From the NCBI GenBank assembly GCA_009773375.1, contig WRPH01000001.1:62001-126000 (forward strand): DNA of 64,000 bases. Reading direction: 5' to 3'. Numbering within the stretch: the stretch's first letter is position 1; every line of letters starts with the position of its first letter. The stretch is from Paracoccaceae bacterium. Lineage in GTDB: Bacteria > Pseudomonadota > Alphaproteobacteria > Rhodobacterales > Rhodobacteraceae. Below are positions 34,963 through 44,877 of this stretch, piece by piece. The translations under genes and the position numbers were made by a program. The notes beneath the pieces are model-generated. The model was not told the DNA's origin, ran no database searches, and was given only the letters and a program-made list of their open reading frames with translations.

Positions 34963-35225
34963 CCGACCAGTCGATTTACGACATCCTGCGTCAAGGCCTG
35001 TGGACAGCCGTGCTGATGTCGGCCCCGCTTTTGGCGGTGGCGCTGGTGACGGGGGTTGTGATCGGCTTGTTTCAGGCCCTGACCTCGATTCAGGAAAACA
35101 CTCTGACCTTCGTGCCGAAAGTCGGTGCGATGCTGGTGGTGTTCTGGGCCTCGATGAGCTTCATGACGGCGACGCTGGTGGCCTTCTTTCAGGACCGCAT
35201 CATCCCGATGGTTGCAGGAGGTTAA
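34959..35225 (+). CDS. fliQ: flagellar export protein FliQ
   Basis: ILRQGLWTAVLMSAPLLAVALVTGVVIGLFQALTSIQENTLTFVPKVGAML. Confidence 0.95.
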   Translation: MTDQSIYDILRQGLWTAVLMSAPLLAVALVTGVVIGLFQALTSIQENTLTFVPKVGAMLVVFWASMSFMTATLVAFFQDRIIPMVAGG

Positions 35226-35226
35226 G

Positions 35227-35937
35227 ATGGATGCCGCAGGCTATACCACGCTGACCCGCCAATCCGGCCTGATGCGCGAAATGCAGGTGGTGGCGAACAA
35301 TATCGCCAATATCTCGACCACAGGATTTCGCCGGGAAGGTGTTGTTTTTGAAGAGTATATCGCCGGGATGCAAAGCGGCCCGTCGCTGTCGATGGCCACC
35401 GGGGATGGCCGTGTGGTTGATCTGTCGCAGGCCGGAATCAGCCAGACCGGCGGGTCCTTCGATTTCGCCATTCAGGGCGAGGGCTTCTTTCAGATCGAAA
35501 TGCCCGATGGCCCAAGGTTGACACGGGCGGGCAGTTTCACCCCCTCGGCGACCGGGGAATTGGTGAATAACGACGGCTATCGTCTGCTGGACGCAGGCGG
35601 CGCGCCGGTGTTCGTGCCGCCCGACGCCACCAATGTGGCGCTGTCGCAGGATGGCACACTTTCGGCGGAGGGCGCACCTCTGGCCAAAATCGGCCTGTGG
35701 CAACCCAGCGACCCGCTGAGCCTGCAACATCAGGCAGGCACGCTGTTTTCGGCCAATGCGGTCGAGCCGGCTTCGGGCGGGGTGATCATGCAGGGCTATC
35801 TGGAAGACAGCAACGTCCAGCCCGTGCAGGAAATCGCCCGGATGATCGAGGTGCAACGCGCCTACGAACTGGGCCAAAGCTTCATGGATCAGGAAGACAA
35901 ACGCATGCGCGGCGTCATTGACACGCTGGGCCGATAG
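35227..35937 (+). CDS. flgF: flagellar basal-body rod protein FlgF
   Basis: YTTLTRQSGLMREMQVVANNIANISTTGFRREGVVFEEYI. Confidence 0.92.
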   Translation: MDAAGYTTLTRQSGLMREMQVVANNIANISTTGFRREGVVFEEYIAGMQSGPSLSMATGDGRVVDLSQAGISQTGGSFDFAIQGEGFFQIEMPDGPRLTRAGSFTPSATGELVNNDGYRLLDAGGAPVFVPPDATNVALSQDGTLSAEGAPLAKIGLWQPSDPLSLQHQAGTLFSANAVEPASGGVIMQGYLEDSNVQPVQEIARMIEVQRAYELGQSFMDQEDKRMRGVIDTLGR

Positions 35938-35946
35938 GAGACGAAA

Positions 35947-36732
35947 ATGAACGCGCTTCAAATTGCCGCCTCGGGGATGAGCGCCCAACAGATGCGGGTC
36001 GATGTGGTGGCCCATAACCTCGCCAACATGTCTACCACCGGCTATAATCCGCGCCGCGCCGACTTTGCCGACCTGCATTATCAACAGCTTGCGCGGCCCG
36101 GAACGGTTTCGGCGCAGGATGGGTCGATGCTGCCGACCGGGGTGCAGCTGGGGCTTGGGGTGCGGCCCGCCTCGGTTTCGGCGGTGCTGGGCCAGGGCAC
36201 GCTGACCGAGACCGGCGGCGATCTGGACGTGGCAATCGAGGGCAGCGGTTATCTGGAGGTGACTCTTCCATCGGGAACACCTGCCTATACCCGCGATGGC
36301 GCGCTGCAACGCACCGCTGATGGGCTGATCGTAACCGCCGACGGCTATCAGGTCGCCCCCGGCATCACCATTCCGTCGGATGCGCGCGAAGTGGCGATCA
36401 ATGCGGATGGCGAGGTTTACGCGTTTTTCACTGATCAGGTGCAGCCGCAACTGCTGGGGCAGTTCAATCTTGTCGGCTTCAGCAATGCCAAGGGGCTGGA
36501 GGCGATGGGCTCGAATCTGTTTCTGGAAAGTCCGGCCTCTGGCCCGGCGATGGTCGGCACGCCGGGGCTGGATGGTTTGGGGATGCTTCGGCAGAATTAT
36601 CTGGAGGAAAGCACCGTCGACTCGGTCCGCGAAGTCACCGAGCTGATCAAGGCGCAGCGTGGCTACGAGTTGAACGCCAAGGTGATCACCGCCGTTGATC
36701 AAATGCTGTCCGCCACGACGCAGGTGCGGTGA
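35947..36732 (+). CDS. flgG: flagellar basal-body rod protein FlgG
   Basis: ALQIAASGMSAQQMRVDVVAHNLANMSTTGYNPRRADFADLHYQQL. Confidence 0.95.
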   Translation: MNALQIAASGMSAQQMRVDVVAHNLANMSTTGYNPRRADFADLHYQQLARPGTVSAQDGSMLPTGVQLGLGVRPASVSAVLGQGTLTETGGDLDVAIEGSGYLEVTLPSGTPAYTRDGALQRTADGLIVTADGYQVAPGITIPSDAREVAINADGEVYAFFTDQVQPQLLGQFNLVGFSNAKGLEAMGSNLFLESPASGPAMVGTPGLDGLGMLRQNYLEESTVDSVREVTELIKAQRGYELNAKVITAVDQMLSATTQVR

Positions 36733-37148
36733 TGTGGCGGCTCGCGCTGCTTTTGCTGCCGCTGCCCGCGTTGGCTGACAGCCTTGTCGCCACCCGCACG
36801 ATCCGCGCGCACAGCCAACTATCGGCCGATGACATGACGCTGGTGGCGATGGAAATCCCCGAGGCGCTGTCCGATCCCGCCACCGCCATCGGCCTTGAAA
36901 CCCGCGTGGCAATCTATGCCGGCAAGCCGATTCAGGCGCAGGATCTTGGACCCAGCACGGTGATTGAACGCAACCAGATCATCTCGCTGACCTACCGTGC
37001 CGGGGGTCTGCGAATCCTGACCGAGGGCCGCGCGCTTGGCCGGGGCGGGGTGGGCGAGATGATTGAAGTGATGAACCTGACCTCGCGCACCAAGGTCTCG
37101 GGCCAGATCGGTGCCGATGGCATGGTGTATGTCGGCCCCCCTTCCTGA
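36732..37148 (+). CDS. flgA: flagella basal body P-ring formation protein FlgA
   Basis: Signal peptide; TRTIRAHSQLSADDMTLV...VIERNQIISLTYRAGGLRILTEGRALGRGGVGEMIEVMNLTSRTKVSGQI. Confidence 0.9.
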   Translation: MWRLALLLLPLPALADSLVATRTIRAHSQLSADDMTLVAMEIPEALSDPATAIGLETRVAIYAGKPIQAQDLGPSTVIERNQIISLTYRAGGLRILTEGRALGRGGVGEMIEVMNLTSRTKVSGQIGADGMVYVGPPS

Positions 37149-37159
37149 AGGACAAAACC

Positions 37160-37879
37160 ATGCGTTATATGTTGTTTTCCCTGCTGTTTCTGACCGCCTG
37201 CGCCCGAATGGATCAGGTCGGCCGCGCCCCGGATTTTTCGCCGCTGGAGGGCAGCTATCAGCATCACGCGATGTATTCGACGCCGATGCCGGAAAATGCC
37301 GAGCCTGACGGCCCGACCGATGCGTCATCGCTGTGGACGGCCGGGCGCAGCTCTCTGTTCGGCGACCGCCGCGCCACAAGGTCGGGTGATATCCTGACGG
37401 TGGTGATCGAGATCGACGATAGTGCCGAAATCAAGAACACCTCGGGGCGGAGCCGGGCCGGGTCTGATACCATGGCCATAGGGTCGCTGTTTGGCGTGCC
37501 GGAACGGCTGAACCGCGACATGCCTGTGGGATCAAGCCTGGACAGCGCCGTCGATACCTCGTCGGCATCGGCTTACAAGGGTGACGGCTCGGTGAAGCGC
37601 AATGAAAAGCTGACGCTTCGGGTCGCAGCAACCGTGGTGGAGGAATTGCCGAACGGCGTGCTGCGGATCGAAGGCCAACAAGAGGTGCGGGTCAATTTTG
37701 AACTGCGCGAGTTGCTGGTCACCGGCTATGTCCGCCCGATCGACATCTCGCGGCAGAACGAAATCACCTACGACAAGATCGCGGGCGCGCGGATTTCTTA
37801 CGGCGGGCGCGGCCAGATCACCGATGTGCAGCAACCCCGCTATGGTCAGCAGGTTGCCGACGTTCTTTTACCGTTCTGA
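37160..37879 (+). CDS. flgH: flagellar basal body L-ring protein FlgH
   Basis: Lipobox LFLTACARM; SSLWTAGRSSLFGDRRATRSGDILTVVIEIDDSAEIKN. Confidence 0.95.
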   Translation: MRYMLFSLLFLTACARMDQVGRAPDFSPLEGSYQHHAMYSTPMPENAEPDGPTDASSLWTAGRSSLFGDRRATRSGDILTVVIEIDDSAEIKNTSGRSRAGSDTMAIGSLFGVPERLNRDMPVGSSLDSAVDTSSASAYKGDGSVKRNEKLTLRVAATVVEELPNGVLRIEGQQEVRVNFELRELLVTGYVRPIDISRQNEITYDKIAGARISYGGRGQITDVQQPRYGQQVADVLLPF

Positions 37880-37885
37880 GGCGCC

Positions 37886-38404
37886 ATGATCCGCAAATTG
37901 CTTCCCGTTCTATTGGCCCTTGTCGGATTGGGCATCGGTGCCGGGGCAGGGCTTTTCCTGCGCCCCGCCCCCGAACCTGCCGCCGAAACCGCCAAGGATG
38001 CCCCTGGGGCCGCCGATGCCGCACATGCTGCGGAACCGGCTGATCCTGCGGCTCACGGCATCGAGGGCGACCCCAAAGTCGCGCCGGAATATGTCAAACT
38101 GAGCAACCAGTTCGTGGTGCCGGTGCTGGAAGGCGGGCAGGTCGCCTCGATGGTGATTCTGGCGCTCAGCCTGGAGGTGACGCACGGTTCCAGCGAGCCG
38201 ATCTATGCCCGCGAACCAAAGCTGCGCGATGCGTTCTTGCAGGTGCTGTTCGATCACGCCAACGCGGGCGGCTTCAAAGGGTCTTTCACCGATGGTGCCA
38301 ATCTGGTGCTGTTGCGCCGGGCCCTGCTGGAGACGGCGCAGTCCACCGTTGGCGCGATGGTGACCGACGTGCTGATCAGCGACATCGCACGGCAGGATAG
38401 CTAG
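37886..38404 (+). CDS. flagellar basal body-associated FliL family protein
   Basis: N-terminal TM; YVKLSNQFVVPVLEGGQVASMVILALSLEVTHGSSEPIYAREPKLRDAFLQVLFDHA. Confidence 0.82.
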   Translation: MIRKLLPVLLALVGLGIGAGAGLFLRPAPEPAAETAKDAPGAADAAHAAEPADPAAHGIEGDPKVAPEYVKLSNQFVVPVLEGGQVASMVILALSLEVTHGSSEPIYAREPKLRDAFLQVLFDHANAGGFKGSFTDGANLVLLRRALLETAQSTVGAMVTDVLISDIARQDS

Positions 38405-38408
38405 AAGG

Positions 38409-39170
38409 CTAGCGCAGCACTTTGCGCAACTCGGCCTGAACCTTGCGCAGCGCGGGCAGGTAGCGGATTTCCAGCGCCGTTGCAGGTTCTTCCCGCGCCG
38501 AAAGGCCCAGGTTAAGCGCCGCCGCCACCCGGCCATGCGCATCAAAGATCGGCACGGCGATAGAGCGCAGGCCAAGCTCAACCTCTTGATCTATCACAGC
38601 AAACCCCTGATTGCGCGCCTCGGAGATCCGGGCGAGCAACCGTGCGGGGTCGGTCAGCGTCAGCGGCGTGCGCGCCTGCAAGGGCCGGTCGCGCAAGCGG
38701 CTTTCCACCTCGGCCTCGGGCAACGCCGCCAGCAACACCCGCCCCATCGAGGTGCAAAACGCAGGCAGGCGCGAACCGGGCATCAGCGCAATCGACATCA
38801 CTTTGCGCTGCGCTGAGCGGGCGACATAGACGATGTCATCACCATCCAGAATCGAGACCGACGCGCTTTCCCCCAAAGCTTCTGACAGTTTGTCGAGCCA
38901 CGGCTGCACCATCTGCGGCAGGGGCATGGTGGCAAGGCAGGCGGTGCCAAGCCGCAGCACGCGCGGGGTCAGGGTAAAAAACTTGCCGTCGTAATCAGCA
39001 TAGCCCAGATGCGCCAGCGTCAGCAGGCAGCGGCGGGCGGTGGCGCGGTCCAACCCGCTGGCCGCCGCTACCTCGGCAATCGACTGGCGCGGGTGATCGG
39101 CGGTGAAGGTTTCGATCACGGACAGGCCCTTGGCAAGGCCCCCCATGGTGTCGCGGGCGGTGATGGTCAT
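38409..39170 (-). CDS. IclR family regulator (PcaR/PcaU-like)
   Basis: GLSVIETFTADHPRQSIAEVAAASGLDRATARRCLLTLAHLGY; divergent from pcaIJF. Confidence 0.9.
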   Translation of the reverse strand: MTITARDTMGGLAKGLSVIETFTADHPRQSIAEVAAASGLDRATARRCLLTLAHLGYADYDGKFFTLTPRVLRLGTACLATMPLPQMVQPWLDKLSEALGESASVSILDGDDIVYVARSAQRKVMSIALMPGSRLPAFCTSMGRVLLAALPEAEVESRLRDRPLQARTPLTLTDPARLLARISEARNQGFAVIDQEVELGLRSIAVPIFDAHGRVAAALNLGLSAREEPATALEIRYLPALRKVQAELRKVLR

Positions 39171-39178
39171 GGTGCATC

Positions 39179-39213
39179 CGTGCGATATGTCAACAAATGT
39201 GTCATATCGCACG
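39179..39213. promoter_or_regulatory. candidate IclR operator between regulator and pcaI
   Basis: CGTGCGATATG-N13-CATATCGCACG perfect 11-bp inverted repeat. Confidence 0.65.
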
Positions 39214-39273
39214 AAACCCATGGACTGGAAAGCCTCGTTTTCCTATCCGATAGGCCGACACAGGGAGGATTCG

Positions 39274-40008
39274 ATGGACAAGACAGTTTCCAGCCTCACC
39301 GAAGCCGTTGCCGGGATTGGTGATGGCGCTTCGGTGATGATCGGCGGGTTTGGCGGCTCGGGCGCGCCGATTGAACTGATCCACGCGCTGATTGATCGGT
39401 TTGTGGCGACGGGTCATCCGACCGGGCTGACCGTGATCAACAACAACGCGGGCAACGGCCATGTCGGGCTGGCGGCGCTGATCGAAACCGGCATGGTGAA
39501 AAAGCTGATCTGCTCTTTCCCGCGCTCGGCCGATCCGGTGGTGTTTACCGAGCTGTATCTGGCCGGAAAGATCGAGCTTGAACTGGTGCCGCAGGGCACT
39601 TTGGCCGAACGCATCCGGGCGGGCGGCGCAGGCATTCCGGCGTTTTACACCCCCACCGGCTTTGGCACCTTGCTGGCCGAGGGCAAGAAGATCGAAGACT
39701 TCGACGGTCGGTCCTATGTGCAGGAACGCTGGCTGAAGGCCGATTTCGCGCTGGTCAAGGCGGATCTGGGCGACAGCCACGGCAACCTGACCTACAATAA
39801 GGCGGCGCGCAATTTCAACCCGCTGATGTGCACGGCTGCGGCCACGACCATCGTGCAAGTCTCTGAAATCGTTCACCCCGGCGCGATTGATCCTGAACAT
39901 ATCATCACCCCCGGCATCTTTGTGCAAGCCGTGGTGCAGGTGGCAAATCCGCAGCAGGAAGAGGTGCTGAACCGCGCCAAAGCCGTTTATCCAGAGGTGG
40001 CGCAATGA
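39274..40008 (+). CDS. pcaI: 3-oxoadipate CoA-transferase subunit A
   Basis: GASVMIGGFGGSGAPIELIHAL...TVINNNAGNGHVGLAALIETGMVKKLICSFPRS. Confidence 0.92.
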   Translation: MDKTVSSLTEAVAGIGDGASVMIGGFGGSGAPIELIHALIDRFVATGHPTGLTVINNNAGNGHVGLAALIETGMVKKLICSFPRSADPVVFTELYLAGKIELELVPQGTLAERIRAGGAGIPAFYTPTGFGTLLAEGKKIEDFDGRSYVQERWLKADFALVKADLGDSHGNLTYNKAARNFNPLMCTAAATTIVQVSEIVHPGAIDPEHIITPGIFVQAVVQVANPQQEEVLNRAKAVYPEVAQ

Positions 40009-40676
40009 CCCATAAGCTGACCAACGCCCAGATCGCCTGGCGCGCGGCGCAAGACATTCAGGACGGCGCTTATGTTAACCTTGGCATCGGTTTTCCCGAG
40101 ATGGTGGCGCAATATCAGCCCCCCGGTCGGCAGGCGATTTTCCACACCGAGAATGGCATTCTGGATTTCGGCGAGTCCCCTGCGAAAGGCTCCGAGGATT
40201 GGGATCTGATCAATGCGGGCAAAAAGGCGGTCACGCTGAACCCCGGCGCTGCGTTCTTCCACCATGCCGACAGCTTTGCGATGGTGCGCGGCGGTCATCT
40301 CGATGTGGCGATTCTGGGCGCTTATCAGGTGGCGCAGAATGGCGATCTGGCAAACTGGTCCACCGGGCCAAAGGGTGTGCCTGCGGTCGGCGGCGCGATG
40401 GACCTGGTGCATGGAGCCAAGCGGGTGGCGGTGATTACCGATCACGTCACCAAGGACGGCAAGCCCAAGCTGTTGGAATCCTGCACTTTACCGCTGACAG
40501 GCGTGGGCTGTGTGACCCGCATCTACACCAGCCTCGCGGTGATCGACATCGTCGAAAAATGTTTTATGCTTAAAGAGAAATTGCCGACACTTTCGCTTGC
40601 CGATCTTCAGGCGGTGACGGGCGCGCGGCTGTTCACCAATGGCCCTGTGGCCGACCTCATTGTGCCGGAGCTCTGA
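40005..40676 (+). CDS. pcaJ: 3-oxoadipate CoA-transferase subunit B
   Basis: GAYVNLGIGFPEMVAQY...FHTENGILDFGESP; ATGA overlap. Confidence 0.92.
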   Translation: MTHKLTNAQIAWRAAQDIQDGAYVNLGIGFPEMVAQYQPPGRQAIFHTENGILDFGESPAKGSEDWDLINAGKKAVTLNPGAAFFHHADSFAMVRGGHLDVAILGAYQVAQNGDLANWSTGPKGVPAVGGAMDLVHGAKRVAVITDHVTKDGKPKLLESCTLPLTGVGCVTRIYTSLAVIDIVEKCFMLKEKLPTLSLADLQAVTGARLFTNGPVADLIVPEL

Positions 40677-40677
40677 A

Positions 40678-41880
40678 ATGACCGAAGTTTACATCTGCGA
40701 CTATATCCGCACCCCGATTGGCCGCTTTGGCGGCAGCCTGTCGTCGGTGCGCGCCGATGATCTGGGCGCGGTGCCGCTGCGGGCCTTGATGGCACGCCAC
40801 GCGGGCCTTGATTGGGAGGCGGTTGACGACGTGGTTTTCGGCTGCGCCAATCAGGCGGGCGAGGATAACCGCAACGTCGCCCGGATGTCGGCCTTGCTGG
40901 CGGGCCTGCCGGTCAACGTGACCGGCACCACGATCAACCGGCTGTGCGGCTCGGGCATGGATGCGGTGCTGGCGGCGGCGCGCCAGATCAAGGCGGGCGA
41001 GGCTGATCTGATGATCGCAGGCGGCGTCGAAAGCATGTCGCGCGCGCCGTTTGTGATGCCGAAAGCTGACACGGCGTTTTCGCGCCATGCCGAAATTCAC
41101 GATACCACCATCGGCTGGCGCTTTGTGAATCCAGCGATGAAGGCGCAATATGGCGTTGATTCCATGCCGGAAACGGGGGAAAACGTCGCCGAAGATTTCA
41201 AGATTTCCCGCGAAGATCAGGACGCTTTCGCGCTGCGCAGTCAAGCCAAGGCCAGTGCCGCGCAAGGCAATGGCCGCTTGGCGCAGGAAATCACCGCGGT
41301 CACGATCCCGCAGCGCAAGGGCGACGCGATTGTCGTTGACCGCGACGAACACCCGCGCGCCACGACGATGGAGGTATTGGCCAAGCTGGGCACGCCCTTC
41401 CGCAAGGGCGGCTCGGTGACGGCTGGCAATGCCAGCGGTGTCAACGACGGCGCGGCGGCGCTGATTTTAGCCTCCGAAGCTGCGGTGAAAAAATATGGCC
41501 TGACGCCGATCGCCCGCGTGCTGGGCGGCGCGACGGCAGGGGTTGCACCGCGGATCATGGGCTTTGGCCCGGCTCCGGCGTCGAAAAAGCTGATGGCGCG
41601 GCTGGGCCTGACGCAGGCTGATTTCGACGTGATCGAGTTGAACGAGGCCTTCGCCTCACAGGGTCTGGCGACGCTGCGCGATCTGGGCATTGCCGATGAT
41701 GATGCGCGGGTGAACCCGAACGGCGGCGCGATTGCCTTGGGGCATCCCTTGGGCATGTCGGGCGCGCGGATCACCGGGACGGCGGCGTTGCAGCTGCAAC
41801 TGACCGGCGGGCGGCGGTCGCTTTCGACCATGTGCATTGGTGTTGGCCAAGGCATCGCCATCGCGCTGGAGCGGGTGTAA
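40678..41880 (+). CDS. pcaF: 3-oxoadipyl-CoA thiolase
   Basis: YICDYIRTPIGRFGGSLSSVRADDLGAVPLRAL; TINRLCGSGMDAV; NPNGGAIALGHPLGMSGARI. Confidence 0.94.
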   Translation: MTEVYICDYIRTPIGRFGGSLSSVRADDLGAVPLRALMARHAGLDWEAVDDVVFGCANQAGEDNRNVARMSALLAGLPVNVTGTTINRLCGSGMDAVLAAARQIKAGEADLMIAGGVESMSRAPFVMPKADTAFSRHAEIHDTTIGWRFVNPAMKAQYGVDSMPETGENVAEDFKISREDQDAFALRSQAKASAAQGNGRLAQEITAVTIPQRKGDAIVVDRDEHPRATTMEVLAKLGTPFRKGGSVTAGNASGVNDGAAALILASEAAVKKYGLTPIARVLGGATAGVAPRIMGFGPAPASKKLMARLGLTQADFDVIELNEAFASQGLATLRDLGIADDDARVNPNGGAIALGHPLGMSGARITGTAALQLQLTGGRRSLSTMCIGVGQGIAIALERV

Positions 41881-41886
41881 ACAAAA

Positions 41887-41914
41887 CAGGGGCACCGTTT
41901 GCGCGGTGCCCCTG
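41887..41914 (+). terminator. bidirectional terminator between pcaF and convergent hydroxylase gene
   Basis: CAGGGGCACCG-TTTGCG-CGGTGCCCCTG, perfect 11-bp stem. Confidence 0.75.
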
Positions 41915-41932
41915 CTGCTTTCGTGGGCCAGA

Positions 41933-43690
41933 TTATCGGGCCAGAATGGCGCGCAGCACCCGGCGCAATTCACCGGCGGGGCTGGCAACCATGGCCTCGG
42001 CCCGCCATGCGACGTGATGGTCAGGGCGCACAAGGATACAGCCCGAATCCGTCACTTCGCTGACCCGCGCCCAATCGCCGGAATGATCAACATGGTCGCG
42101 GCGCGGCCCGATCACATGCGCCGCAATCTCGATGCCCAGTTCGGCACCGACGCTGGCCGCCGCAGCTGCCCAGGCCTCGCCGCCCAAGCCGGTCAGCACG
42201 GTGAACTTGCCGTGACCGCACAGATCGAGCGTGGAAACTTCCGCCCCACTCTCGCGGGCATAAACCCAGGCATGCGGCAGCCGCGCGCCCGGCCAGGTGG
42301 TTGGCTGATAGTGCAGATCGGCGTCAAGCTGAAACGCCGGTTCGATCTGACCATCGGTCACAATCGCGGCAGAGGTGTAGCGCTGGTTCATCTCGACACC
42401 GTGCGCATCGAATTCATACTTCTTAAACGCAATCGCCTTGCGGATCGCCGCCCGCTGCGCCTCGGCTTCCGGGGTGCCCGCGCTGCGGCCCTCCAGATTT
42501 TTCTGCATCTGCACCGGATCGACGCCTTCGCTCATCCCCAGCGCATCAAAGATCGGCCCGGTTTCGCCAATCGACTGGTTCGCCCGCGTCACGATCTGCT
42601 TGGCAATCGGCGCCCGTTCGGCGTTGTAGGTATCCAGCAGAGCCGCCCCCGCCTGCCCTTTCAGCACCATCGCCAGCTTCCACGCAAGGTTGAAGCTGTC
42701 TTGAATCGAGGTGTTCGACCCCAGCCCGTTCGACGGCGGATGCCGGTGGATAGCGTCGCCCATGCAGTAAACCCGGCCCTTGCTGGTCTGGGTGGCGTAG
42801 AAGTTGTTCACCGTCCAGATATTGGCCGACAGCAGTTCGATCTTCAGATCCGGGTCGCCGATCAACTGCCGCGCCACGCCGGTGGCGAATTCTTCGGTCA
42901 CTTCCGGCTCTGGCCCGTTGATGTCATAGCCCCAGACGATCAGCCATTCGTTCCACGGCCGCACCATCCGCACCAGACCCATGCCGATGCCGCCGACATC
43001 CGCGCCCGGCTGCATCACCCAATACAAAACGCTGGGCCGATGTGCGACGTATTTGGTCAGATCGGCCTTGAACAGGATGTTCATCGACCCGCCGACGCCC
43101 ATCTTGCCTTCAAACGGCAGACCGGCATGTTCCGCGACCAAGGATTTTCCGCCATCCGCGCCGATCAGGTATTTTGAGCGGATGGTCAGCTCTTTCCCCG
43201 TCAAGCGGTCGCGGCAGGTGGTGGTGACACCGTCGGCATCCTGCGCATGGCTCAGATATTCGGTCGACATCCGCGCCTGCGTGCCGCGCTGGCAGGCGGT
43301 TTTGAACAACAGCGGCTCCATGAAGGTCTGCGGCATGTCGTTCATCTTGGTCGGTGACGACATCAGATGTTCGGCCTGTGAAAGTGGATGGTTGCCCCAG
43401 GCCTTCATCCGGCCGATCTCCTCGCCCGCCAGGCTTTCGCAGAAGATGTTCTCGCCCATCAGGTGCTGCGGCGCGGCGTAAAGGTAAACCTCGTCCTCCA
43501 GATCACGGCCCAGATCGCGGATCACCTCCATCGCGCGCTGGTTGGTGATATGGGCGCGCGGGGTATTGGCCAGCCAGCGATAGCGGTTGATCGCCATATT
43601 CTGAATGCCATAGGTCGACAGCAGCGCAGCGGTCGCCGAGCCTGCCGGGCCAGTGCCGATGATCAGCACGTCGGTGGTAATGTCAGCCAT
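41933..43690 (-). CDS. FAD-dependent aromatic monooxygenase (TfdB/phenol hydroxylase-like)
   Basis: DVLIIGTGPAGSATAALLSTYGI; YLIGADGGKSLVAE; GRVYCMGDAIHRHPPSNGLGSNTSIQDSFNLAWKLAMVLKG. Confidence 0.88.
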   Translation of the reverse strand: MADITTDVLIIGTGPAGSATAALLSTYGIQNMAINRYRWLANTPRAHITNQRAMEVIRDLGRDLEDEVYLYAAPQHLMGENIFCESLAGEEIGRMKAWGNHPLSQAEHLMSSPTKMNDMPQTFMEPLLFKTACQRGTQARMSTEYLSHAQDADGVTTTCRDRLTGKELTIRSKYLIGADGGKSLVAEHAGLPFEGKMGVGGSMNILFKADLTKYVAHRPSVLYWVMQPGADVGGIGMGLVRMVRPWNEWLIVWGYDINGPEPEVTEEFATGVARQLIGDPDLKIELLSANIWTVNNFYATQTSKGRVYCMGDAIHRHPPSNGLGSNTSIQDSFNLAWKLAMVLKGQAGAALLDTYNAERAPIAKQIVTRANQSIGETGPIFDALGMSEGVDPVQMQKNLEGRSAGTPEAEAQRAAIRKAIAFKKYEFDAHGVEMNQRYTSAAIVTDGQIEPAFQLDADLHYQPTTWPGARLPHAWVYARESGAEVSTLDLCGHGKFTVLTGLGGEAWAAAAASVGAELGIEIAAHVIGPRRDHVDHSGDWARVSEVTDSGCILVRPDHHVAWRAEAMVASPAGELRRVLRAILAR

Positions 43691-43714
43691 TCGATGTATC
43701 CTCCCAAGATGATG

Positions 43715-44785
43715 TCAGACGGCAGGCGGCTCGCCCGCCCAGGCAGCCTGCAACAGCTGCCGCACAGCGACCTTCTCGATGGGTCGCGGGTTCCAGTAAG
43801 GGTTCTGCGTCGCCAGATCGGCGGCAAGATCCAGATCGGATTCCTTCATGCCGATATCGCGCAGCGCCTGCGGGGCCTGCATCGCGGCGGCGAAATTGTA
43901 GATCGCCATCCCCGGCGCACCGCCGAAAATATCGGAAATCGGCGCCAGCAGATCCGGCACCGCCACGGCGTTATAGGCCATCGCATGCGCCAGAATGATC
44001 GCGTGGGTTTCCGCATGCGGCAGATCGAACGCCCCGCCCAGCGTGTGACAAAGCTTGTGATGCAGCGCCATGCCGACCTGCCCCAGCACCGTGCCGCACA
44101 ACCACGCACCATACAGCGTCTCGCCGCGCGCGGTCAGATCACCTGGGTTCGCCATCACTTTCGGCAGCGCATCCTTGAACGCCTGCAAACCCTCCACCGC
44201 CATCAGTGTCGAAATCGGCGAACGGTTCTGCGCGTAAAGCCCCTCGGCGGCATGCGCCATCGCGTTCAGCGCGCTGGTCACGGTCATTGCCACTGGCAGG
44301 GTTTTCACCAGCTCGGCGTCATACAAGATCACCTCGGGCTGCACCTTGGCACTGGTCAGCGTGGTCTTGCGGCCATGCTCGGTCTGGCCCAGAATCGGCG
44401 TCGCTTCCGATCCGGCATAGGTGGTCGGCACCACGATCTGCGGCAAATCGGTGCGATAGGCGATGGCCTTGCCCAAGCCAGTGGTGGACCCGCCGCCGAC
44501 TGCCACCACGCAATCCGCCCCCAGTTTCACCGCATGGGCCGCCGCCTCATCTGAAATCGCGACCGGGGTGTGCATGGTGGCATTGGTGTAAATGCCCACC
44601 GCCAGCGGCCCGCACAGATCGGCAAATTCCTGCGCCGTCGTGGCCTGCTGCGGCGTTGACAGGATCAGCGCCCGCGAACAGCCCAAGGCCTGCACTTCCT
44701 CCGCCACCGCCTTGCGGACGCCTGCGCCAAACCGCACCCGCACGGCAGCAGATTGAGCCGTGAAATTGTCCTGAAAATGCGACAC
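43715..44785 (-). CDS. maleylacetate reductase (iron-containing ADH family)
   Basis: RALILSTPQQATTAQEFADLCGPLAVGIYTNATMHTPVAISDEA; VVAVGGGSTTGLGKAIAYRT; LCHTLGGAFDLPHAETHAIILAHAMAYN; start uncertain (44785/44800). Confidence 0.9.
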   Translation of the reverse strand: MSHFQDNFTAQSAAVRVRFGAGVRKAVAEEVQALGCSRALILSTPQQATTAQEFADLCGPLAVGIYTNATMHTPVAISDEAAAHAVKLGADCVVAVGGGSTTGLGKAIAYRTDLPQIVVPTTYAGSEATPILGQTEHGRKTTLTSAKVQPEVILYDAELVKTLPVAMTVTSALNAMAHAAEGLYAQNRSPISTLMAVEGLQAFKDALPKVMANPGDLTARGETLYGAWLCGTVLGQVGMALHHKLCHTLGGAFDLPHAETHAIILAHAMAYNAVAVPDLLAPISDIFGGAPGMAIYNFAAAMQAPQALRDIGMKESDLDLAADLATQNPYWNPRPIEKVAVRQLLQAAWAGEPPAV

Positions 44786-44877
44786 GCGCGCCCCCCTCAT
44801 GCTTCGTCGAGCATGACCCTAGCCGCAACACGATGGGATATTGATCGGATCACCGCTTGCTAATATTGCTTTGCGTT

